Positions 34,190-42,369 are shown, counted from the stretch's first letter. The stretch is 64,000 nt of DNA from CAWCCP01 sp963701245 (GCA_963701245.1 OY969576.1:1426001-1490000), one strand, 5' to 3'. Notes: a model not told the origin generated them from the letters alone. Numbers and translations: made by a program.

Positions 34190-35035
34190 ATGCCCAACTA
34201 TGAAGCATGGGATAATGCCTACAATGCATGGGTTCAATCACCAGTGCAGGGTCCTTTGGACCCAAACTGTCAGTTCTGTGATATTAGCCAAGGCATAGAG
34301 CGATCGTTATTTGATCGAGCACAAGATATAGGCAATGGCAACTTCTACCTGACCCCTACGGTCGGTATGATGCTACCTGGGTATTTCCTTGTTGTTACGA
34401 GACCGCATAATACATCATTCGCCCAAAGAGATAGGGACGAATTAGCCGCGTTAGATCACGAACTCACGAAAGTTACCGATAGTTTTGGTGAACATTTTGG
34501 AACTTATTTTCGTCTTGAACATGGGTCAGACAATATTACGGAATGCGGCTCAGGCGGATGTATTGATCATGCACATCAACATTTGATACCAGCGAATGAA
34601 GATGTGGGTGAATATATTCTCGATCAACTCCCATGGCGAGAAGTTAAAGATTATGGCGCTCTCGAAGAATTCCGAGGTGAACCATATATTTACTTGGGTC
34701 GATCTGCTATTCAAGGGGAGCGAGCACGACATTATGTAGTACCAAACCCACAATTGCCAGGTCAATGGGTAAGGCGACAAATTGCGTCTGTCCTAGGAAC
34801 GACAGTAAGAGAAGTTTACGGAGAACGTCATTTCGAAGAGACAATAGGCGATGATGCCGATTGGGCAATACATCCCGCTGCAGGAAATCTCTCATTGACA
34901 ATGATATTCCTAAGAGCTGTGCCGCGTGGCCGCAAGGCTCTAACATTGAGCGGAAAAGAGAATGACTTCCAGCCTTCAGATGACTACAAAAGACCCTATG
35001 GATGTCAGCCTTGGATTGATTTAGAAGTTGCATAA
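34190..35035 (+). CDS. HIT-domain hydrolase/transferase
   Basis: The 281-residue protein has the histidine triad IDHAHQHLI (His127, His129, His131), the nucleotidyl-transfer site of the HIT superfamily. An N-terminal CQFCDIS resembles the zinc pair seen in HIT hydrolases. It is longer than a simple HIT protein, with about 130 residues after the triad, so it could be a GalT-like or aprataxin-like branch. The neighbouring methyltransferase gene starts 13 bases downstream of its stop. TATAAT abuts the ATG directly, so the true transcript start is unclear. Confidence 0.8.
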   Translation: MPNYEAWDNAYNAWVQSPVQGPLDPNCQFCDISQGIERSLFDRAQDIGNGNFYLTPTVGMMLPGYFLVVTRPHNTSFAQRDRDELAALDHELTKVTDSFGEHFGTYFRLEHGSDNITECGSGGCIDHAHQHLIPANEDVGEYILDQLPWREVKDYGALEEFRGEPYIYLGRSAIQGERARHYVVPNPQLPGQWVRRQIASVLGTTVREVYGERHFEETIGDDADWAIHPAAGNLSLTMIFLRAVPRGRKALTLSGKENDFQPSDDYKRPYGCQPWIDLEVA

Positions 35036-35048
35036 TATAATTAATCGA
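35036..35048 (+). promoter_or_regulatory. Leaderless -10 box for the first methyltransferase
   Basis: TATAAT at 35036-35041 starts directly after the HIT stop codon and lies 7 bases before the ATG at 35049. Confidence 0.45.
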
Positions 35049-35666
35049 ATGAGTAGTACAAACAATAAGAAAACTCTCGAAGCGTATGAAAATGGCATTA
35101 ATGAATACCTTGCCGCAATGATTCCAACTGTGCAAGGTTCAGTAAAAATATGGACAGATGCAGGGCTCTCTCTATTACCTAATCAGGCTTATATATTAGA
35201 ACTCGGCAGCGCACATGGCCGCGATGCAGATTATATTGAATCGTGCGGTTTTATTGTCGATAGGACTGATGCTGCACAATCATTCGTAGATTATATGAGA
35301 TCTAAAGGTCATGAGGCACGACTATTGAATGCATTACCTGACGATTATGGTGATCCTTATGAAATGATTTATGCTAATGCAGTCTTATTACATTTTACAC
35401 AGGACGAGTGTATAGAAGTTTTTAAACGATCTAGGAAATCTTTAACACCAAATGGATTGTTTGCTTTTAGCGTTAAAGTTGGAGAAGGTTCGGGTTGGTC
35501 GAACAAAAAACTTAACGACCCGAGATTTTTTTCGTATTGGCACGAGAAACCATTGAAAGAATTACTTAAGGGTAAAAATTTTAAAATTGTTTACTGGAAC
35601 GAAGCTGCATCCGGTCACGATAATGGAAATTGGTATCATGTCGTTGCACAAGCATTGATACAATAA
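35049..35666 (+). CDS. Class I SAM-dependent methyltransferase (paralogue A)
   Basis: This 205-residue Rossmann-fold methyltransferase has motif I ILELGSAHGRDADYIE, then VDRTDAAQSFVDYM (motif II), MIYANAVLLHFTQ (motif IV) and LTPNGLFAFSVKVGEGSGW. The start at 35049 is preferred over an upstream TTG at 35028 because it aligns with the paralogue at 43553. The two share well over half of their residues along the whole length. Substrate unknown. The family resembles small-molecule or tellurite-resistance-type methyltransferases. Confidence 0.82.
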   Translation: MSSTNNKKTLEAYENGINEYLAAMIPTVQGSVKIWTDAGLSLLPNQAYILELGSAHGRDADYIESCGFIVDRTDAAQSFVDYMRSKGHEARLLNALPDDYGDPYEMIYANAVLLHFTQDECIEVFKRSRKSLTPNGLFAFSVKVGEGSGWSNKKLNDPRFFSYWHEKPLKELLKGKNFKIVYWNEAASGHDNGNWYHVVAQALIQ

Positions 35667-35801
35667 ATATCTGGACTTTCTAATGGAATTTCAGTCGTAA
35701 TAAACCACACGATGGCCCTACAAGCATATGTATTTTAAATTCCTCTGTTTAGAAGAATTTTTATTTACTAAGATTTGACAAAATAATCTAACGTATATAC
35801 A

Positions 35802-36086
35802 ATGGATTATGTGAAAACAGCCGTAATAAATTTTAAAACCGATGAAGTCACTAAGGCGAAGGCTCAGGCTGTCGCTAAGCAAATTGGCATACCTCTAAGT
35901 AACTTACTCAATGCTTATCTATACGAGTTAGCTAATACGGGCAGTGTGCACTTTACAGCTTCCGAGCCAATGACAGAAAAAATGGAAACGCTTATTGCTG
36001 AAGCAGAAAAAGAAATTGCAGCCGGCGAAGTAAGTGGCCCATTTGAATCCCTTGAAGATATGTTCGAGCACCTAGATAGTCTATAG
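35802..36086 (+). CDS. RelB/DinJ-family antitoxin (pair 1)
   Basis: This 94-residue protein begins with a ribbon-helix-helix DNA-binding segment (AVINFKTDEVTKAKAQAVAK, then IGIPLSNLLNAYL), followed by an acidic toxin-binding tail. It overlaps no gene but is 2 bases upstream of the YafQ-like toxin. The pair forms a type II toxin-antitoxin module in which the antitoxin neutralises the toxin and usually represses the operon. A paralogous pair lies at 37112. Confidence 0.88.
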   Translation: MDYVKTAVINFKTDEVTKAKAQAVAKQIGIPLSNLLNAYLYELANTGSVHFTASEPMTEKMETLIAEAEKEIAAGEVSGPFESLEDMFEHLDSL

Positions 36087-36088
36087 CC

Positions 36089-36346
36089 ATGGTTATTGAG
36101 ACCACGAAAGCATTTGATAAGCAATACTCAAAATTGAATCCCAAAATTAAAATTGCTTTTAAGCGGCGCATAACTTTATTTAAGACCAACCCGTTCGACG
36201 TAACTCTAAGGAATCATACGTTGAAGGGCAAATATCTTGGCTATAGAAGTATAGATATTAGTGGTGATGTGCGTGCACTATACACTACGCAAGGAGACAT
36301 TATCATACTTTTCGGGTTCATTGGCACACACAGTCAGCTATATTGA
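36089..36346 (+). CDS. YafQ/RelE-family mRNA interferase toxin (pair 1)
   Basis: This 85-residue protein matches the YafQ branch of the RelE superfamily: FDKQYSKLNPKIKIAFKRRI, then HTLKGKYLGYRSIDISGDVRALY and the ending GTHSQLY. YafQ-type toxins cut ribosome-bound mRNA; the C-terminal His and basic residues expected for catalysis are present. It directly follows its antitoxin gene. Confidence 0.88.
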   Translation: MVIETTKAFDKQYSKLNPKIKIAFKRRITLFKTNPFDVTLRNHTLKGKYLGYRSIDISGDVRALYTTQGDIIILFGFIGTHSQLY

Positions 36347-36418
36347 TACCGTAATTTTCTCCGATCTCAGTTGCGATAGTGTGTACTAAGGCCCTCCAAG
36401 TTTACATTTTTGTTAATG

Positions 36419-36442
36419 CTCCTCTGTTTTGAGGAGTTTTTT
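36419..36442 (+). terminator. Terminator merged with the next promoter
   Basis: CTCCTC, loop TGTTTT, GAGGAG and then six T form a compact terminator. The T-tract leads straight into GTTTGCTACAAT, the -10 region of the next gene. A degenerate copy of this terminator-promoter unit lies near 42350-42387. Confidence 0.75.
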
Positions 36443-36448
36443 GTTTGC

Positions 36449-36461
36449 TACAATACATGTC
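36449..36461 (+). promoter_or_regulatory. Leaderless -10 box for the P-loop gene
   Basis: TACAAT at 36449-36454 precedes the ATG at 36462 by 7 bases and follows a T-rich stretch in the -35 to -15 interval. Confidence 0.5.
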
Positions 36462-36983
36462 ATGCCTCTTATTTACGTAACGGGGATTGAGACTGCTGGT
36501 AAGACAAACTCGTGCAATGAATTGAAACGGCGTGGCTATGAGGCCTACGACATTGACGAAGGCATTGCCCACTATTACAGCAAAACTACTGGTGAGCGGA
36601 GCGAATGGCTAGGTGCAGCTGGGGCTCGCACCAAAAGATGGTATGAACAGAACGATTATAAGATGGACCTTGAGCATGTGGAACGACTCAAAGCAAATGC
36701 TAAAAATAAGCCTATTTTTCTTTGTGGTACTACTCAAAATGACGAAGCAGTCTTAGATTTATTTGACCATGTCGTCTATTTGCATCTTAGTGAGGCTATT
36801 CTAAAACAAAGAATGGACAATCGAGACTCTGGAGAGTTTGGATTTGCCCCGCACGAGAAAAAGGCAATATTGAGCTGGCATAAGTCTTCAGAAGAAGCGT
36901 ACCGCAAACGTGGGACTACGATGATAAACGCAACCCAGCCACTCAGTGCAGTAGTCGATAGAATTATTGCCGTAACTAGCTAA
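36462..36983 (+). CDS. P-loop NTPase, small kinase-like (AAA_18 type)
   Basis: The protein of 173 residues starts MPLIYVTGIETAGKTNSCNE, with a Walker A G-x4-GKT, then YEAYDIDEGIAHYY, which resembles the substrate loop of shikimate or adenylate-kinase-like enzymes. A lid-like stretch (RMDNRDSGEFGFAPHEK) follows. An in-frame TTG 33 bases upstream lies inside the terminator hairpin and is rejected. It is probably a small-molecule or nucleotide kinase; substrate unknown. It lies between the two toxin-antitoxin pairs. Confidence 0.75.
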   Translation: MPLIYVTGIETAGKTNSCNELKRRGYEAYDIDEGIAHYYSKTTGERSEWLGAAGARTKRWYEQNDYKMDLEHVERLKANAKNKPIFLCGTTQNDEAVLDLFDHVVYLHLSEAILKQRMDNRDSGEFGFAPHEKKAILSWHKSSEEAYRKRGTTMINATQPLSAVVDRIIAVTS

Positions 36984-37098
36984 CGCAATCTTTCAGCGGT
37001 GCCTGAGTATGTGATGGGTCCCGAATATAGCCATTTTGAAAAGAGCTCTTCGGAAGCTCCTTTTACCCTAGTAAGTTGACATAATAAACTACAAAGAA

Positions 37099-37111
37099 TA
37101 TACTATGTAGT
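37099..37111 (+). promoter_or_regulatory. Leaderless -10 box for toxin-antitoxin pair 2
   Basis: TATACT at 37099-37104 lies 7 bases before the antitoxin ATG at 37112. Confidence 0.45.
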
Positions 37112-37381
37112 ATGAATACGGTCATAAGCGTTAAAGTTGATAAAGACGTGAAAGCCTCTGCGCAAGAGGTCGCTAAGAGTGCCGGGCTTACTCTTAGCAC
37201 GTTGGTAAATGCTTACTTACGCCAGGTTGCAGCAACTCGTCGTATTGAGTTGTACGCCCCCGAGCAAATGACACCTAAATTAGAAAAGCTGATTGCGGAG
37301 GTAGAAGCCGAGCTCAAGAGCGGTAAAGCAAGTCAAGAGTTTGGTAGCGTAGAAGAGTTTCTAGCTGACCTCAAAAAATAG
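37112..37381 (+). CDS. RelB/DinJ-family antitoxin (pair 2)
   Basis: This 89-residue ribbon-helix-helix protein (VISVKVDKDVKASAQEVAKS, then AGLTLSTLVNAYLRQV) has an acidic C-terminal toxin-binding segment. It precedes its toxin by 5 bases. It is a clear but diverged paralogue of the antitoxin at 35802, so cross-talk with the other pair is possible but not shown. Confidence 0.88.
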   Translation: MNTVISVKVDKDVKASAQEVAKSAGLTLSTLVNAYLRQVAATRRIELYAPEQMTPKLEKLIAEVEAELKSGKASQEFGSVEEFLADLKK

Positions 37382-37386
37382 ACGCC

Positions 37387-37647
37387 ATGACTATTCGCTA
37401 TTTGCCTAAGTTTAAAAGACAATACAAGAAATTACCGCATAAACTACAACTCCAGTTTGATGAACGAGTCCAATTATTTGCTGTAGACCGCACACTGCCA
37501 ATGCTGAAGGTTCATCCGCTCAAAGGAGAATATAAAGGTTATTGGAGTATGAGTGTAAGCGGCGACATCCGAACATTGTACCTAATAGACGGGGATACGA
37601 TAGTTATCTTTGCGCTAATAGGTTCACATAGCCAGTTGTATGGTTAG
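37387..37647 (+). CDS. YafQ/RelE-family mRNA interferase toxin (pair 2)
   Basis: This 86-residue RelE-fold toxin has FKRQYKKLPHKLQLQFDERV, HPLKGEYKGYWSMSVSGDIRTLY and the closing GSHSQLYG, matching pair 1 position by position. The catalytic-type His and basic residues are kept. Confidence 0.88.
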   Translation: MTIRYLPKFKRQYKKLPHKLQLQFDERVQLFAVDRTLPMLKVHPLKGEYKGYWSMSVSGDIRTLYLIDGDTIVIFALIGSHSQLYG

Positions 37648-37817
37648 CTCTCATCCTATACCTGGAGTTTTAGCCCCACAAGGAATACAACAAGTGTAAT
37701 AACCTGACTTACCCTGTTTGTTAACAAGGTAAATATCACCGATAATACCCCTCCAACGCTCCATTTCAGCTATCAAGGGGTGTAAATTAACTGTGCGTTG
37801 CACCTCCAAGATCGTAA

Positions 37818-38735
37818 ACCTGAATCACGAAACTACCACCCCAATAGCAATAACTGGTATCCAAGTAGTATGCGCAAGTAGTGCAGGGCGTAGCCCTGCA
37901 TGCTCCTAGGGAAACTACTTTGCAGATGGAGGTGTTCTTTCAGATAGTCGAAGACTGTTTCAATTTTTGGTCTTCGTTTCAGTAACTTCCACTGACTTCT
38001 TGTGAGCAACTGTTTCTTCTGTTTGTAATGCGGCGGTACGATGAAGATCGTACCGTACATGTCGTGAAGTTTCTTGTGCAGAGCACTGCGGTAGCCACTG
38101 TCGCCAACAGCTACCTTGGTATGTCCATTCACCAAGTACGGTATGGCTCTACTGTCATGAGCAACTGCACTGCTGAAAACATAGGCGCAGAATCTGCCTT
38201 TGTTGTCTACGCTGGCATGGAGCTTAAAGCCATAGTGCTCACCCTGCCAGTTGTGCCCGGTGTGAGCGTAGCCTCGAGCAGTTCGGTGAAACTTCCGACG
38301 CACGAGTCTACAGACCTCAAGCATAGTACTGTCCATAAAACGGAGTTCCGCATCGGTGACCAGAAGACTACTGAGCAATTGGTTCAGAAGAGGCACTAAA
38401 CGATGACAGTGCCGTACGAAGTTTTGGTATGCGGGGAGCTTCGGGAAGTCACCAAGGTGGTATTGATACACCCAGTCATATACCTGGCGTAAGGTCTGTT
38501 GCTGGCTTGTGAACAGATTGAAGACGAGGATGGTAACCACCTCGCTGTCGCGAAGGGTTGATGGGCGCCCGATTTTCTTCTCGGTTTGGATTAGTGACGC
38601 TACCGCGTCATCTACCCAAACATACAAGGGCACTATATGATGTTGATGCAGCACTGACATATTTGTTTTCTCCTTTTTGTTTGCACTAAAAGAGTAACAA
38701 ATGTAAGTGCTGCTATTTAGTTTCGTTATTCAGGT
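37818..38735 (-). mobile_element. IS982-family insertion sequence
   Basis: A 918-bp element with 18-bp terminal inverted repeats (ACCTGAATCACGAAACTA on the left, one mismatch on the right). It is flanked by the perfect direct repeat AGATCGTAA (37809-37817 and 38736-38744). The intact ends, 9-bp target duplication and open transposase indicate a recent insertion. Confidence 0.95.
37833..38660 (-). CDS. IS982-family transposase
   Basis: This 275-residue DDE transposase has the IS982 pattern: LRDSEVVTILVFNLFT near the N terminus, the first Asp in FMDSTMLEVCRLVRRKF, the second in HASVDNKG..VAVGDSGYRS, and Glu in RPKIETVFDYLKEHL. AAGGAG precedes the ATG by 9 bases. The stop codon lies inside the terminal repeat. 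The frame is intact. Confidence 0.93.
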   Translation of the reverse strand: MSVLHQHHIVPLYVWVDDAVASLIQTEKKIGRPSTLRDSEVVTILVFNLFTSQQQTLRQVYDWVYQYHLGDFPKLPAYQNFVRHCHRLVPLLNQLLSSLLVTDAELRFMDSTMLEVCRLVRRKFHRTARGYAHTGHNWQGEHYGFKLHASVDNKGRFCAYVFSSAVAHDSRAIPYLVNGHTKVAVGDSGYRSALHKKLHDMYGTIFIVPPHYKQKKQLLTRSQWKLLKRRPKIETVFDYLKEHLHLQSSFPRSMQGYALHYLRILLGYQLLLLGW

Positions 38736-38782
38736 AGATCGTAAGATTTGCTTCAAAATTTAGTTTATGCAATAGTAAGTTT

Positions 38783-39172
38783 ATGGGAGAATCTCGCATT
38801 GAGCTAGGCTTAGCCGGTGATCAACTTACAGTTCTTGGTAGTAGATTCATACGAAAGGCAGTTGCGGGTGGTCATAGCCCGAATTATCCAGATGGTCGTG
38901 AAGCTGGACATAAATTCAGCATTGGCACAATTAGCGACGGTATACAGGCCGTTGTTACAGTTGAGCAGATGCAGTTTCCATTTTCTACAAATCCACGTAC
39001 TATCGTGATTGCTCAAACAATAGGCTCTCAATTGACCGTGGGAGAAGTAGTACAACCTCCAGTCAAAGAATTTAGTGAAGTCGTTGCCTTAGCTATCGGT
39101 TATGCCGAATCCGCCATTGCTGCAGATGCAATAATGCAAAGGGTCCGTTCTGGTATCCCACCTATTGAATAA
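38783..39172 (+). CDS. Hypothetical protein, 129 aa
   Basis: A soluble protein that I do not recognise. The middle is beta-rich (KFSIGTISDGIQAVVTVEQM) and the end helical (ALAIGYAESAIAADAIMQRV). It starts 39 bases beyond the IS982 target repeat, so its promoter region adjoins the insertion. Confidence 0.5.
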   Translation: MGESRIELGLAGDQLTVLGSRFIRKAVAGGHSPNYPDGREAGHKFSIGTISDGIQAVVTVEQMQFPFSTNPRTIVIAQTIGSQLTVGEVVQPPVKEFSEVVALAIGYAESAIAADAIMQRVRSGIPPIE

Positions 39173-39237
39173 GTAGTGAGTGACCGGGGAATAATATTTT
39201 TATAACTTTGTTTTAATTTGACTATCGGGCCATTATT

Positions 39238-39404
39238 TTATTGATTTTGTGTGCGTGTGTTTTTACGAACCAGATGACTTTGAAATTCTTGCTTCAGTAT
39301 CTCTTTCCGCTTGAGAAATTCGTCATAAATGGGTGCTAATTTTTCAAATCTGGGACCTCCAAATTTAATAGAATAGACTTTTCTAAGACAGACTAACTTA
39401 TGGA
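39238..39404 (-). pseudogene. KFGG-module remnant without start codon
   Basis: An open frame with no ATG, GTG or TTG in a usable place reads SIKFGGPRFEKLAPIYDEF and continues as a charged helix to a stop. It shares the K-F-G-G and P12 spacing with the small gene at 31611. It abuts the stop of the upstream minus-strand gene, so it could be read by re-initiation, but a start-less remnant is more likely. Confidence 0.4.
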
Positions 39405-39995
39405 CTACTCAAGAGAATTTATCTCGGGTCTAAATACTTCGCTCGATCCACCTGGTGGCCAAAGACCTGTTTGAGCAATGGAAGCCATATTTACATAAAG
39501 AATAGCTAATTGACCAGCCCTTATATCGAACTCAATTTTTTCGGGCGGAGTTATAAATTTAATATCCGAAGGATAGTTAGGTAGTGTCGCATCTCCAATT
39601 GTTGATGCTTCGCCAATAACTAGTGAATGTGGACCGGCAGGAACCGGAGCACCTCCACTTTCACTAATTCCTCTGTAATGTACTGGTGCATTGGTGTCGC
39701 CATCCCATATGATTGCATATGCGCCAGTAAACGGCTTTCCATTATCTAAAACAACTAGCTCAAATTGTCCATCTCCCTTATTAGTACGTGGCTGCTTTGC
39801 AGCTGAAGAAGCAAATGGCGGTCTTACACTCCCGGCCCGTTGAACTGGTGATATTGCGGCTATAGCAGTTAATACTGCAACACCTACTAGAGCTGCAAGA
39901 GGGCGAGCTGGTCTCCTAGTGCGACGAACTCGATTACCCGCGGAAATAACATTCGTATATTCGGAACTTTCGGATGGTAAACGCTCTTTTGTCAT
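39405..39995 (-). CDS. Membrane-anchored hypothetical with extracytoplasmic beta domain
   Basis: This 196-residue protein has a basic N-terminal region (RVRRTRRPARP), one membrane helix (about 33-49) and an outer domain of about 130 residues with alternating beta-strand patterns (GQFELVVLDNGKPFTGAYAI). The domain resembles carboxypeptidase-regulatory or Ig-like folds, but the match is weak. No lipobox or pilin signature. Function unknown. Confidence 0.55.
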   Translation of the reverse strand: MTKERLPSESSEYTNVISAGNRVRRTRRPARPLAALVGVAVLTAIAAISPVQRAGSVRPPFASSAAKQPRTNKGDGQFELVVLDNGKPFTGAYAIIWDGDTNAPVHYRGISESGGAPVPAGPHSLVIGEASTIGDATLPNYPSDIKFITPPEKIEFDIRAGQLAILYVNMASIAQTGLWPPGGSSEVFRPEINSLE

Positions 39996-40052
39996 TCGAG
40001 AATAATAAGTGTGCTTTCAAAGATACAAAACAATTATATAATTATTTCAAGT

Positions 40053-40145
40053 TTAAAGAAAAACATTGCCTGGAATACTAATCTTTATGTAGGTAATGGA
40101 CGCTACATTTTCAAAGTTGGGACCTCCAATATTGCACGATTTATC
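40053..40145 (-). pseudogene. KFGG-module remnant, short
   Basis: A short frame reads NIGGPNFENVASITYIK and then ends. IGGPNFEN matches FGGPRFEK of the copy at 39238 in position. There is no start codon, and a stop lies just upstream. Confidence 0.3.
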
Positions 40146-40180
40146 TCAATATATATTGCTTTATTTGTTACTATCTTGAT

Positions 40181-40780
40181 GTGAATAATGCACTTATTGC
40201 AATTGCCGGTCTGCTAACCATAACGAGTTGCCTACCGTATATTATTGACATAGCAAAAAATAAGACACATCCAAATCTTGTGTCCTGGATTACTTGGATG
40301 CTTGTGTCCGGAATAAATACCGCCGCAGCGCTAAGTGATCACGCCATTCACACTGCTATTCTAAGTGGATCAATTGTATTAACAGACTTAATCATAATTA
40401 TTATGGGTCTTAAAAGAGGGGTAAGAAGATACACTAAATTCGATATTATTTGTCAGATTATTGCAATTATTGGCCTGGTGTTATGGTTAGCGACTGGCAA
40501 TGCTTCATTGGCAGTTGTTTCTTCAATTTCCGTTGTGTTTATAGCTGCTCTCCCCACCTGGAGGCACGCATATTTAAAACCCTCCGAAGAGACATGGCAA
40601 GGCTTTGCTATGGCAGTAATAGCTTCAGTACTGACAATATTGAGTATTACTAACTACACATTTGTCTCATTGGCTTTTCCCGTTGTAACAGTTATAAATT
40701 GCTCAGTAATAGTAGCTATTATTTTGTTAGGTCGTAAAAACGAGGGACTTCATAAACTATTAGATCTTTCAAAAAGATGA
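40181..40780 (+). CDS. Six-TM membrane protein, PQ-loop-like
   Basis: This 199-residue protein has about six membrane helices arranged as two triple-helix units. Each unit contains a Pro-centred segment (CLPYIIDIAKNKTHPNLVSW and ALPTWRHAYLKPSEETWQGF). That layout recalls PQ-loop/SemiSWEET-like transporters, although the exact PQ motif is absent. It stands alone. Substrate unknown. Confidence 0.6.
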   Translation: MNNALIAIAGLLTITSCLPYIIDIAKNKTHPNLVSWITWMLVSGINTAAALSDHAIHTAILSGSIVLTDLIIIIMGLKRGVRRYTKFDIICQIIAIIGLVLWLATGNASLAVVSSISVVFIAALPTWRHAYLKPSEETWQGFAMAVIASVLTILSITNYTFVSLAFPVVTVINCSVIVAIILLGRKNEGLHKLLDLSKR

Positions 40781-40881
40781 ATTTTTATAGGATTCTTGCC
40801 CTTTGCTAGCTTTGAATGTTTGATCGCCAACGCTACATCTCAAACAGAATTATTAGCTTCTATTCGTATTTCGGAACAAAA

Positions 40882-41799
40882 TTATTTTGATTTTTTAACT
40901 CTTGCTTCTTGAATTTTAATTAACGAGGTTATCATATCGTTATATGGAGTAGCAATGCCGTGTTTTTTGCCGATCGTACTTACAGCTCCATTGATTGCAT
41001 CGATCTCCGTTCTACTGCCCTTGTGCAGGTCCTGCCACATAGAAGGATAGAAATTGGACATTTTCCAATTATCTTTTAACTTGTCCATAAGATCATAATC
41101 AAAAATAATACCCTCGGCGTTTGCTGCCTTTTCAAACTCTGCCAGCAGTCGTCGGGCGATATCTAAACAATATTCTGACTGCAACATCTCACCAAGGCTT
41201 AAATTTGTAACTGCGCTCAATGCATTTTGTCCATTATTAAGTACCATCTTGCCCCACACCGCTTGTTCAATATTTGTAGCGACTTCAACCTTATAACGAG
41301 TTTTGTCTAGCGCTTCTATCAGCTTTTTGGCACGGCTATCAAGAACCGTTTTCCGATTATTGCCCAATTCGACGGTTCGGTCATCTTTTCTAATGCCACC
41401 AATATATGTAACACCAGCAAAAATTCTTTTAGCATCTTGTATATTGGCACGCAGAATATCTGCGGCCTGTAAACCATTTTGCAAAGAAACGACTTCCGCG
41501 TCCCTTTTTAGAAAAGGCGAAATCTCTTTTGCTATTGCTTCAGTGTCATAACTCTTTACCGCCACAACAATCGCAACACAATCCGCAAGTATCGATGGAT
41601 CTGCTGAAGCGTCAATATTTTTTACTTGTTCCTCAACTTTATTTTGCAATAAATTGATGCCGTTGATTTTAATTTTATCAGCTTGTTCTTGACTGTGAGT
41701 TTTAACGGCTACTCGAATTCCAACATCGGCCAAGCAGGCTGCGTACACCAAACCAACAGCTCCTCCGCCTACAATGCCAATTTTTGCTTGACTGTACAT
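40882..41799 (-). CDS. 2-dehydropantoate 2-reductase (PanE/ApbA family)
   Basis: This 305-residue protein has the N-terminal Rossmann fold with KIGIVGGGAVGLVYAACLA, then VVAVKSYDTEAIAKEISPFL and the second-domain hallmark AVWGKMVLNNGQNALSAVTN, with the catalytic Lys, plus a C-terminal helical domain (SMWQDLHKGSRTEIDAING). PanE makes pantoate from ketopantoate with NADPH. No other pantothenate gene is in the window, so a related ketoacid reductase role is possible. TATTCT lies 6 bases before the ATG. Confidence 0.88.
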   Translation of the reverse strand: MYSQAKIGIVGGGAVGLVYAACLADVGIRVAVKTHSQEQADKIKINGINLLQNKVEEQVKNIDASADPSILADCVAIVVAVKSYDTEAIAKEISPFLKRDAEVVSLQNGLQAADILRANIQDAKRIFAGVTYIGGIRKDDRTVELGNNRKTVLDSRAKKLIEALDKTRYKVEVATNIEQAVWGKMVLNNGQNALSAVTNLSLGEMLQSEYCLDIARRLLAEFEKAANAEGIIFDYDLMDKLKDNWKMSNFYPSMWQDLHKGSRTEIDAINGAVSTIGKKHGIATPYNDMITSLIKIQEARVKKSK

Positions 41800-41974
41800 G
41801 ATGTAAGAATATCACATAGAAAAATTACGTACTTTTATTCGCTAAGTAACTGCCGAATTCCTGTAGCAATGACCCACTCCATTACATAAGTTCTTCTTAA
41901 ATCGTTACTAACTTTTCTAAGCACTAGTTTCCAGAATCAATTGCACTACGGAATTTCTTAAAAAGACTTTTTGT

Positions 41975-41986
41975 TATAATCAAACA
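41975..41986 (+). promoter_or_regulatory. T-tract plus TATAAT leaderless promoter
   Basis: ACTTTTTGTTATAAT ends at 41980, 6 bases before the ATG at 41987. The same T-tract and -10 layout precedes 42629 and 43553. Confidence 0.55.
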
Positions 41987-42304
41987 ATGTCTTCTACTGA
42001 AGATTTAAACCACTTTCTGGAAAAAATCATGCGCATCAATGTACTACGGATGGGTGGTGCTTCAGCCGGTATTCTTGGTGCGTCGGGTGCCGATAATGAT
42101 GTTATGTACAATTTAAAAAAGTGTACCGTCATCTTTGCAAGTGAATTTCGCAAGCCTAACGCAGACCAAACGGTGCTAAAGCGACTATCTAGTGATATCT
42201 ACGGATTTATTCAAACGCTTCAATTGACATACGCTCTTTCGGAAAAAGAGGCTAACAAACTCACAGATCAGCTACAAGATTTATTGGAGAAGTCCTCAAA
42301 CTAG
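41987..42304 (+). CDS. Hypothetical small helical protein, 105 aa
   Basis: The protein is mostly helical, with a Gly/Ala-rich turn (MGGASAGILGASGADND) and a C-terminal helix pair. I do not recognise it. A leaderless TATAAT promoter lies 6 bases before the start, which supports it being a real gene. Confidence 0.5.
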   Translation: MSSTEDLNHFLEKIMRINVLRMGGASAGILGASGADNDVMYNLKKCTVIFASEFRKPNADQTVLKRLSSDIYGFIQTLQLTYALSEKEANKLTDQLQDLLEKSSN

Positions 42305-42369
42305 TTGTAGCAGCGCCGCATACGACTCCCCTAATAAAACGTGTGCTTAGCCTCTTTGTTCTTGGGTAG

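Larger units (their letters stand above)
37651..38772 (-). pseudogene. KFGG-module remnant interrupted by IS982
   Basis: Removing the IS982 element and one copy of its 9-bp target duplication restores an open frame of 64 codons plus stop on the minus strand (TTG-start possible), ending in YYTCCIPCGAKTPGIG. Part of it (LHPLIAEMERWRGII) aligns with FTPMLEEILRWRSII of the small gene at 31611. In the neighbouring frame DLGG and FTP appear at the same spacing as in the other copies, so an older frameshift is likely. The locus was already decaying or became so after insertion. Confidence 0.4.

Noticed and set aside
36386..36402. GGCCCTCCAAG matches the 3' end of tRNA-Lys (28765-28775) and could be an integration site for a 7.6-kb island
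   Set aside because: The match is only 11 bases, there is no integrase gene, and similar CCTCCAA words at other sites fit a minus-strand protein motif (K-[FLI]-G-G) better.
40882..41799. Part of a pantothenate biosynthesis operon
   Set aside because: Only the PanE-like reductase is present; no panB, panC or panD in the window.
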